Below are positions 24,501 to 34,500 of a stretch of DNA of 64,000 nt, piece by piece. Every line of letters begins with the position of its first letter. The stretch's first letter is position 1. Made by a program: the position numbers and the translations under genes. This DNA is from Pristionchus mayeri (taxonomy: Eukaryota > Nematoda > Chromadorea > Rhabditida > Neodiplogasteridae). Location: positions 8,742,001 to 8,806,000 of the forward strand of contig BTRK01000005.1 in the NCBI GenBank assembly GCA_036245805.1. Direction: 5' to 3'. The notes under the pieces were generated by a model. That model did no database searches. It was not told where the DNA came from and saw nothing but the letters and a program-made list of their open reading frames with translations.

Positions 24501-24697
24501 ATAAATTTAACGGAAACAAAGCTTGTGAAGTTTGGATAATTTGTGATAGCATCGAACGGAAGGACAGGAATGATAACGAATATTTCTTGAAAAGATCAAA
24601 GACCAATCTGCAGACGGATCCAAACTGGTGGTTCGCCCTGGGCGGAGGAAGAATTGACTCAATCGGACTGGAGATCGTGTTCGATTCGAATTGCTGA
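18506..24697 (+). CDS. Unrecognised 665-residue protein, probably nuclear, with nested tRNA genes
   Basis: Sixteen exons give one continuous frame: 18506-18567, 18807-18926, 19202-19284, 19504-19550, 20500-20924, 21009-21083, 21262-21325, 21385-21441, 21789-21878, 21960-22439, 22907-23035, 23174-23244, 23744-23858, 24094-24146, 24361-24403 and 24614-24697 (1,998 nt). I do not recognise a domain. Visible features are an N-terminus MTSSDALLAAHTAAKLENQ, an Asn/Tyr/Pro-rich stretch (NPTFNYNNYLPPPLGQ), a Gly/Pro/Asp-rich large exon, a long Val/Pro/acidic exon (21960-22439), a basic cluster PPAKKRKRRMLRKSEEKRK near residues 549-567 that looks like a nuclear localisation signal, and a C-terminus WWFALGGGRIDSIG. 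The exon 1 donor could instead be at 18563, paired with an acceptor ending 18816. Consistent phases across 15 introns make it a real gene. The function is unknown; a nuclear regulatory role is only a guess. Confidence 0.75.
18601..18734. repeat. Palindromic MITE, copy 1 (partner at 55964-56103)
   Basis: TTAGGGTTTAAATTTTCAGG at the left pairs with CCTGAAAATTGAAACCCTA at the right, around a GTGAGTTAGATAGCTGATAA core. The other copy at 55964-56103 has the same core and flanks. It lies in intron 1 of the 665-residue gene and contains a decoy TTTTCAG/GTGAGT splice pair. Confidence 0.85.
20324..20409. repeat. CRE palindrome family member, degenerate cores
   Basis: CACTAGGTCGGATGAGAACT pairs with the near-complement AGTTCTTATCCGACATAGTG. 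The cores read TGACATCA and TGATGTCA instead of TGACGTCA. It lies in an intron of the 665-residue gene. Confidence 0.85.
21516..21588 (+). tRNA. tRNA-Lys (anticodon UUU), slightly degenerate copy
   Basis: A 73 nt cloverleaf with D-arm TTAGCTCAGTTGG, anticodon stem CAGAC/(TTTTAAT)/CTG with TTT anticodon, and TPC arm AGGGGTTCGAGCCCC. Compared with the second copy it has G for A in the D stem (GGTAGGGC, still a T-G wobble) and one acceptor-stem mismatch (GCCTCGT against AAGAGGC). It may be a weakened paralogue. It is on the same strand as, and inside an intron of, the surrounding protein gene. Confidence 0.9.
21674..21746 (+). tRNA. tRNA-Lys (anticodon UUU)
   Basis: A 73 nt gene with a fully paired acceptor stem (GCCTCGT/ACGAGGC), A-box-like TTAGCTCAGTTGG, anticodon TTT, and B-box GGTTCGAGCCC. 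It lies 85 bp after the first copy in the same intron (21442-21788) of the protein gene. Internal A and B boxes would allow polymerase III transcription independent of the host gene. Confidence 0.97.
23499..23605. repeat. Palindromic repeat with TAGAGTTCG ends
   Basis: TAGAGTTCGTAATTCGGGCC and TTTCTCGAACTCTA form the ends, with CGTCTCTTCA/TGAAGAGA inner arms and an ACTCTCTAGACCGGTCGAGT centre. A second copy with the same ends and centre lies at 63452-63565, and a partial one near 19651-19730. It lies in an intron. Confidence 0.75.
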
Positions 24698-25594
24698 TTG
24701 TTGTTTCTCAATTCCTTTTTACTCTGCTATTTTAACATACCTCATTTGTGTTGACAATCCAAAAAATATGTTCCTTTCGAGCAGTAATGATATTTATGCC
24801 GTTGCCAAAGATTCCCGTGATGAAGCACATGTGTGATAATTTTTCACTTTTATACTAGATAAGAAAGATTGGTATGCCTCAGGCGTTGATAAACACTTAT
24901 TTGCAGCATTTTTATCGGGCGGAAGGATTGTTTGCAAACATACATATGGGTTCAGAAATAGTGCGCGTGCATAGACTGCAACTTGCAGTCTATTTATAGT
25001 TGATAGACTTTGGGTGCAATAACGCACGTGCAGGAACGATTGCGTGCTTTGCTAACTTTCAGAGAGAGCAATCGACTATTCCAATCATTTGCTTTCGTTG
25101 TCATAGACAAACGACAATTCACAAGCACTCTTTTCCCTCTCCACCACCCATTCCTGCTCATTTTCGATATTTGATCTTTGAGAAAATACACTTTGCGTTA
25201 TACATGCACGTCTGACCGGCGAGATAACACACACAGTGAAGAGGGGCATTCCTTGCGAAGTCGTCACTAATCTTTGATCTTTCAGAACGCTGAATTGAAC
25301 AGAAATGCGCAAAAAGACGTCGAACATTTGTCATTTGCATTCATTCTCCGAGGGAAAAGAAAGGCCAAACCCTCTCACCAATTGTCTAAGTCATCACTTA
25401 TTTTTGATCTTTGAGGCGCAGCCCTGATGAGAAATGCGCAATAACACGTCATCTATTTCCCATTTGCATACATTCTTCTAGAAAAATATCAATTCGCACG
25501 CACCCTCCTCCCTCTCCTCCGCTCATTCCTTCCTCTTTTCTCACTCGAGAGTGGTCTCTTCCCTCTCCTCCCATTTACCCCATCCTCCCTCGCG
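24698..25594. other. Intergenic region upstream of the kinase gene
   Basis: No exon was recognised. CTTTGATC-type words recur (for example 25269, 25402). A pyrimidine-rich tract at 25500-25590 immediately precedes the kinase start codon. Confidence 0.5.
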
Positions 25595-28500
25595 ATGCCA
25601 GACGCCGAGCTGAAGGTTTGTGATTTGTTCCTGTGGTATCACGAGTTCCCATTTTCGGTTCCTGTGGTACCACGAGTTCCCGTCGCTGGTTACTGTCGTA
25701 CCATGATTACCCTCTCTGGTTCATTTCGTACCATAGGTTCTCGTCTCTGGTTCCTGTAGTACCAAGGCAACCCATTCCTGTCACAATCATGTGGGGCCAC
25801 AGTGCCTGTTTCGAGTTACTGTGGTACCACGGGTAGAACTACTCATCTCTATATCATCAGGGTTACGGTACCAATTCCAGGAGCGCGAGTTGGCTCCGCC
25901 CGGCCAGTTGGTCGACTGCCGCACGAAGGCTTACCGCGTCGAGTGCCGCATCGGCTCGGGCACATTCGGAGATGTGCACAGGGTGAATACTGTAGGATAC
26001 GGTTGTATTTATCGAGAAATGAAATACCGTAGTAATAAGATGCACACTGTAACTGAACGATGATTCTTATGAAACAGCTAAATGTTTTCGAGCGGAGCTT
26101 ATTTGTACAGCCTTCTTTATGGATGATGCTCGGAAACTGATTTACCGTAATCTACACATTCATTAGGTGCACCGGGACGAGAATCGCAAATTTACTTACC
26201 GTAATTCTACCGTAATCCTCACACCTCTTAGGTGTACCGGGAAGGGGCGCAGGAAGAGAAGTTTGCGATGAAGACCGAGGGACGGGACGTGCCCGAGAAG
26301 AACCAGAAACTAGGAGTGAGCTAATCTTTGATCTTTGATTTTTTTTTGATTTTTCTGAACTCTCAATCTCCATAAAATACTGATTGAAACAGTGGAAAGC
26401 GTATGAAATTGAGCAAATTTCCCATTCGTTTATAAAGAATTGTTTTTAAAATATTTTTGTATTATCAGGTGGAGAAGAACGTGTACGATTGCATCCGCTC
26501 TGAGGCTGCTGCAGTCATCGACATGAGCAACTTCCCGAAGCCCGTCATCTGTGGTCCGTCTATTGACCTGCTTCCGGCTCTTGCTGAAACCCGGCTATTA
26601 CTATTCGCCGGCTCTTACTAATCCCCGGCTCTCTGCAGCGACGAACAGCAACTACGTGTTCCTGATCATGGAGTTACTCGGGCCCACGCTCTACGACATT
26701 CGCGTCGCGATGATGCAGGGTTACACGAGGTGTGGAAGCCGGAAGCCGGAATCCGGATAATAGCGGCGACCGGGAATTAGATGATCAGAGCCGGAACCGG
26801 CAAATTGCAGTCCGCACACGATCGCGCTGATCGCGCACCAGACGCTGTACGGGATCGAGGCGCTGCACGAGCTGGGCTGGCTACATCGGTGAGCCACGCA
26901 GGAATGGCAATTGCAGGCTCTGCTTATTTCCGGTCCTTGAATTTCCCGGCTATATAAAATTACGGTTCTCAGCATCCCATCTCGGCTAATTTTTAAACAA
27001 TTGGTAGAGAGATGTTGAGAGAGATCCGGCTCGAAGCTAAAAGCCGGCTCTGCTGATTCACGGCTCCCACAATTCACGGCTCCAGGTTCAGCGACATCAA
27101 GCCGCACAACTTCGCGGTTGCTCTTCCGCCGAAGGAAGAGACGGTTATCCTCGCCGACTTTGGACTCGCCCGCCGCTTTCGCGCCAAGGACGGAACGATC
27201 AGGCCGGTTGATCTTAAACCCCCCAATCATGGCTAGGACATTGACTGCACGGAAATGTCGCTTCAAATTATGCTTTGCTAGTTGATCTTTGATCTTTGAG
27301 AAAATCATCTTGTCATTCCCCATGCTCTTTTACATGTCTGACAGGCGAGAGATCACACAGAATGAGGACAATCAGCCATGAATAATCTTTGATCTTTGAC
27401 CCCTACCACTCAAACAAAAGTAATGTTTGAAACACCCCCCCCCCCATCTTTGATGTCTTTCTAGCATTGCCAGAAAATAGCGCGGATCGAATCGGTTACT
27501 GAGCTAAAGTAACCCTTTGCGTCTTCAGACAACCGCGTAAGCATCCGCGCTGGGCGGGCACCGTCCGCTACGCGTCGGCGCGCGGTCTCAAGCGTGAGGC
27601 GCGGGAGGAGCTGTCGAGACGCGACGACATCGAGTCCTGGTGCTACATGATGCTCGAGGTACGGTAGCACACCCGGGAGTACTGTAGTCATTTGGCGATT
27701 CTTTAGTGCACCGAGGAGTACTAGGGTTCCGAAAGTGAAACGTCTTCACTCGGAGACGCGAAATGAAACTCACGTCTCTCTCATTCGCGTCTCCCTCGGA
27801 GACGTCTCTCGGTCGAAAATGAGAGGGAGACGTTTCGGGAGACGTTCCCTTCTCAATTGTAGTCAAATCTACTCAAAATCCCTTCAATATCATCGCTGAA
27901 ACTCAACTAATTTTGCCTCAAATCTCTCTCCACCGCTCGCAATATCGATCAAATTGATGAATGGAGAGACGTCTCTCTCATTTCTCGTTCAATAAAGGAG
28001 ACGTGGAAAAAATATTGAAATGAAGGAGACGTTTCAAGTTTCTAATTAAAAAAGGAGACCTCACTCTCTCCTTTGTTCGAGGTCTCCCCGAGTGAGTCAA
28101 TTTCGGAACCCTAAGGAGTACCCTAGTCAGTTCTCTATCACACCGGGGATTACGGTAGGCAGTTTGTGGTCATTCAGCACAGCTGATGTTACGGTAGTTA
28201 GTTAGCGATTGATTCAAAGCTGACAGTACTACTACCACAAGAATGTGCTGTGGCGCGGGCGAGAGGTCGACCTGAAGGCGACTATCGAGCTGAAGGAGCA
28301 AGTGATGCGGGCGGCCACGATGCTCAGAGACAGTCAGTTGATCTATGATCTTTGATCTTTGATAGTTGATCTTAGAAACTTGATCTTTGATATTTGATAA
28401 TTTACCATTGATCTTCTGGCACTTTCAAATTATGAGAGGGTAAATTACAATATTTTGTGATCCTTGTCTATTTGAACTTTTCCCACTCTACCCAAAGACA

Positions 28501-31500
28501 GTCAGTTGATCTTTGATCTTTGGTCAGTTGATCTTTGATCCCTACTTTTGCAGTTCAGTGACTGATAATCTCTCTAATATTTTGGATATAAGAATAATTT
28601 ATCTACGCCCGAGGCGCGACGAGAGCATGAAAAACATAGTAATTAGTGTTTGCAGGTGGGGGAATATACAAAAGAATAGAATATTCGCAGATCGCATGCT
28701 CATGATGCCGTACAACTTTTGCACGATCATCAAGATGGCGAATGATCTCTCCGACTCTGCCACTCCGGAATACAGGTAGGAACCTCTGATTTTTTCTTAC
28801 CAGTAGGTGGGCAACTCCGCACCCACTGGTCGGGATACTGGTCACCAACTGATCAGGGAACTGTTTAACCAGTAGCTAGCTGTTGTTGGTTTACCAGTTA
28901 GAGTGTGCGAAGCATAATAGGTTAGCCAATGGTCAACCAGTTGCCTGACCAGTTGATAGCCACTATCTTGACCATTAGGCGGGGGGTTGCCCACCTACTG
29001 GTTGGCAGAAACCACAGACGGTTCGCTCACCGGTCGGATCGGCGAGAGAGTGTGCAGAATGAAGAGAGTAATTTCCCACGAAAGGAACTCTAACTGCAGG
29101 AAAATGCACACCATCCTCAACAAGATCATCAAGGTCGAGCAGGTGAGCTTTCAATTAGATACCGTCTATTGAATCCATTGTTGGCGGAAGAGTGAGTGAA
29201 AAACTCGGGCACTTCTGCAGAAGACCGGGCCAAATCAATATGGTTCATCGGTAGCGTGACTCACACGCCAACCGGTGCCAGGTTTAGAGTGAAGCGCTCA
29301 GCTCTCTCTTAGATTAGGTGCTTTCTAAACTTGGGTTAGATGTACGTACTACTGGTTAGGCTGGTGTAACATGGTCTGATCTTCTGCAGAAGTGCCAGCG
29401 TTATAAACTAAATAAGCCCAATCTAGGCGGTTGCTTACTGGACCTCAGGGATCAGCCGGGTCACGAGTAGCTCTATCCTAGACAGTCTGAATCGGCCTAT
29501 GAAGTCTATATACCTAAGGAATGTGTCGTCCCTGTGGTGTAGCGGAACAAGGGAATATTAGATACATTATTATCATACAAGAATAAGTTACAATAAGTGA
29601 ATACTCCCTACGACTTCCTACTCTAATAGCGGGTGGCTGGCGCTAACCATCTCTCAACTCCGTCTCCACTCTCTCTGACTGACTGACCGTCGGCTATCTG
29701 CCTCGGGTCTCCTGAAGGGGCGGAGCTTGGGTCAAGGGTCCAACTGGCGCTAAGGATAGATAGGGTGCTGAAGGGATACTACACCAGAACTCGAACGTGA
29801 AAACTGTGCTCAATTGATCCATTGATCAATACCACAAATGAAAAAAGTAAATTGTCGATTTTTCAGATCGATATAAACTTGCCGTGCGATTGGGTCGGAA
29901 GGTCGATGCCTCAAGCGAAGAATGAGGTACGGTATATGGGTACTGTAGATGCATGAGAGGTACTGTAGATGGGTACTGTAGATGAATGAGAGGTAAGGTA
30001 TATGGGTACTGTAGATGAATGAGGCGTACTGTATATGGATACTGTAGATGAACGAAAGGTACTGTAGATGCGGAAGGCGCGTGAACTTGCTTTTGATCTA
30101 CTTTTAGTACTTTTTGTAAGTCAAAAGATCAGTCTAAACTTAGATGATGAAGTAGATCACTCTAAAAAAATCAAATTTCAATCGTATGTTTCGTAAACCA
30201 AAAACGAGTTCATTGATAACGTTTGAGAAAAAGACCACCCTAAAAGGGCCAATTTCCGCTGAAAAGCGCAGAAAGTTTTGCGCCTTTCAGTCGCAGCTTC
30301 AAGGCGAGCTGAAGCGCCTGAAGGAGCTGGTAGCGCGCAAGAAGGTTCTCGAACTGCGCATGGTCGAGGTGAGAACCGGGAATTGGAACAGGACCGGGAA
30401 GTAGAACCGCCGGAACCGGAATTTCCGACTTTCTAAAATACGGCTTTGCATGCAGCTGTACGCGCTGAGCGGCGACCCGAGGACGCTCGAGGAAGTGCGC
30501 GTGAGTTTGGGGTGCGAGAGCCGGCGAATTGGAATTCCGGAGAGTTTGGGGAGCCGGAGAATGTGAGAGCCGTCATTTCTTGGATCCGGCATTTAGGCGG
30601 AAATGCGCCGGAAGGATCGCAAACTGCGCAAGATGGAGGGCCTGCTGAATCAGTCGGATGAGGACAAGGAGGTTCGTTTGCTCAATGGGCAAAAGAGAGA
30701 GAAGAGAGCACTATAAATGAGGATTATGCGGCAACACGTGATCTTTGATCTTTGAATTTGATCTTTGATCTTTGAATTTGATCTTTGATCTTAGGATGGC
30801 AAGCGTCGTCAGCAGGACAGAACTGAGAAGACGCGAGAGGTGATTTTCTTCCTTTTTTGTGAATATATTTTGGCACAAACAGTTGATTTTAAAATATTTT
30901 TAAATAATAAATATTTAAAACTATTGTTAATATGTGCAATCGTAGGACGGCTCGGATGGAGATCGGCCCCAGTCGAACTGCAGGAAAATGCACACCATCC
31001 TCAACAAGATCATCAAGGTCGAGCAGGTGAGCTTTCAATTAGATACCGTCTATTGAATCCATTGTTGGCGGAAGAGTGAGTGAAAAACTCGGGCACTTCT
31101 GCAGAAGACCGGGCCAAATCAATATGGTTCATCGGTAGCGTGACTCACACGCCAACCGGTGCCAGGTTTAGAGTGAAGCGCTCAGCTCTCTCTTAGATTA
31201 GGTGCTTTCTAAACTTGGGTTAGATGTACGTACTACTGGTTAGGCTGGTGTAACATGGTCTGATCTTCTGCAGAAGTGCCAGCGTTATAAACTAAATAAG
31301 CCCAATCTAGGCGGTTGCTTACTGGACCTCAGGGATCAGCCGGGTCACGAGTAGCTCTATCCTAGACAGTCTGAATCGGCCTATGAAGTCTATATACCTA
31401 AGGAATGTGTCGTCCCTGTGGTGTAGCGGAACAAGGGAATATTAGATACATTATTATCATACAAGAATAAGTTACAATAAGTGAATACTCCCTACGACTT

Positions 31501-34500
31501 CCTACTCTAATAGCGGGTGGCTGGCGCTAACCATCTCTCAACTCCGTCTCCACTCTCTCTGACTGACTGACCGTCGGCTATCTGCCTCGGGTCTCCTGAA
31601 GGGGCGGAGCTTGGGTCAAGGGTCCAACTGGCGCTAAGGATAGATAGGGTGCTGAAGGGATACTACACCAGAACTCGAACGTGAAAACTGTGCTCAATTG
31701 ATCCATTGATCAATACCACAAATGAAAAAAGTAAATTGTCGATTTTTCAGATCGATATAAACTTGCCGTGCGATTGGGTCGGAAGGTCGATGCCTCAAGC
31801 GAAGAATGAGGTACGGTATATGGGTACTGTAGATGCATGAGAGGTACTGTAGATGGGTACTGTAGATGAATGAGAGGTAAGGTATATGGGTACTGTAGAT
31901 GAATGAGGCGTACTGTATATGGATACTGTAGATGAACGAAAGGTACTGTAGATGCGGAAGGCGCGTGAACTTGCTTTTGATCTACTTTTAGTACTTTTTG
32001 TAAGTCAAAAGATCAGTCTAAACTTAGATGATGAAGTAGATCACTCTAAAAAAATCAAATTTCAATCGTATGTTTCGTAAACCAAAAACGAGTTCATTGA
32101 TAACGTTTGAGAAAAAGACCACCCTAAAAGGGCCAATTTCCGCTGAAAAGCGCAGAAAGTTTTGCGCCTTTCAGTCGCAGCTTCAAGGCGAGCTGAAGCG
32201 CCTGAAGGAGCTGGTAGCGCGCAAGAAGGTTCTCGAACTGCGCATGGTCGAGGTGAGAACCGGGAATTGGAACAGGACCGGGAAGTAGAACCGCCGGAAC
32301 CGGAATTTCCGACTTTCTAAAATACGGCTTTGCATGCAGCTGTACGCGCTGAGCGGCGACCCGAGGACGCTCGAGGAAGTGCGCGTGAGTTTGGGGTGCG
32401 AGAGCCGGCGAATTGGAATTCCGGAGAGTTTGGGGAGCCGGAGAATGTGAGAGCCGTCATTTCTTGGATCCGGCATTTAGGCGGAAATGCGCCGAAAGGA
32501 TCGCAAACTGCGCAAGATGGAGGGCCTGCTGAATCAGTCGGATGAGGACAAGGAGGTTCGTTTGCTCAATGGGCAAAAGAGAGAGAAGAGAGCACTATAA
32601 ATGAGGATTATGCGGCAACACGTGATCTTTGATCTTTGAATTTGATCTTTGATCTTTGAATTTGATCTTTGATCTTAGGATGGCAAGCGTCGTCAGCAGG
32701 ACAGAACTGAGAAGACGCGAGAGGTGATTTTCTTCCTTTTTTGTGAATATATTTTGGCACAAACAGTTGATTTTAAAATATTTTTAAATAATAAATATTT
32801 AAAACTATTGTTAATATGTGCAATCGTAGGACGGCTCGGATGGAGATCGGCCCCAGTCGAGTTACAAGAAGAGAAAGAGCGAATTGGTATGGATTTAAAG
32901 GAGGAATAAAGCGAAAATTTAGAATTTGACTCTTTCATTACCATTGCCTAGCTTTCCCCACCGATACGAGATTCCGAAGTTTTCACGTGTTTATCTCTGT
33001 TCTGAAATGAGTTAGCGCATGTTGGTCTGAGATTGTGCTCATGCAGCGGATTTAGAAATGCTAGTAATCTCTAATGTACAATTCAGACGGAACAATTGGC
33101 TCGTTCGGAGGAGGATAACAAGGATAGACGAGCTGCCAAGGAGGTCACTGCGGAGCCGGTGAGAGAATATTATTGATTACTCATGCTGTGGATCGGTGAG
33201 GACTTAGACAATGATCTTTGAACTCTTCCTAGCATTGCTTGAAAATAGGTTGGATAGAATCGCCAACTGGGCTACCAAAATATTGATTGTTTATCTCTTC
33301 CTACTTTGAGGCGACCTCCGAGATGGTTCGGGAGCAGCTGGAGACGGTTCTAGAGCGGAAGAAGGGCGATGCAGACTCCGCCCCTCTCGCTCAGATGGCC
33401 CAGGACGTTGCGGGCATTCAGAAGCAGGTGAATCATCCCGAGATCAAAGAACAAAGATTAAAGATCTTCCCGAAGTACAGGATCGGATGAGAGCTATGAC
33501 GTAATGCCGCATTTGATATAAAAAAGGAGGCATGACGTCATAGTACTCATCCTCCATAGAGCCGATGAATCATCACGAAGCTTCATGCCGCCTTTATATA
33601 TATAAAGGCGGTATGTATCAAAGGCGGTATTTGTCTCAGAACGTGAAATCTGTTTCAAATTAGTCGAGAAAGTCAATAACTGAAGATAGTGACTGTTCCG
33701 CTCGTTTTGTTACTATGAAGGCTCCAGGGCACATAATGTTTAACGATCGATTTTAATAATTAAAATTATAAAAGCAATTCAGGAAGTTCTCGAGCGGATG
33801 TGGTGCGCGCTGGAGAAGTACATTGAGGAGGTTGTTTTGATTTCCATTTTAAAATTTAAAAAAGGGGAATATACGACACCAATAAATTAAAAGTGTACAT
33901 AAAATGAATAGATTTGGAATTTTTTTTTCAAATGGCGAAGAGGCGCCAAATATTTGATATTCTGACTTGCAATTATCGTCCTCTTCATTCTAGACGCTCT
34001 CTCGAGTTGTCCGAGAGTGTGTAGGCCGGAAGAGAACTATGACGTCATGCCTTTGCTATATTAAAGTTACCGCACGAGAACGAAACCCTGATCTGACCCT
34101 GATCTCGTCGCGTGTACGAGAGAGTATGCAAAAGTGAGAGAGCGCGGGATTACGCTGATCATTTCCGGCTTTCCCTTGAGGCTATTATTGATTTTTAGCA
34201 TTTTTGTATATTCATTCTCAACTAATTCAGCCATCGGCTATTCGATGGAGGTCAAAAAATAGGGGGTCAATTTCGTCCTCGTCCGGTAACTTTAAAGGCG
34301 GCATGGCCTCATAGTTCCCATCAAGCGTAGTGCCGTGTAGAGCGTTGTATTGTTTCTCTAATGCCCTGTTAGTTCTCACGGAATTTGAACAGAAGTGACT
34401 TTTATTTGAATTCCCGCAATTGAGTATCTCTATTCTTTGTGGAGCTAGATTCTTGAAATTTGGAATATACGCTTTTCCCACCCTCTGAACCTTATATTCC

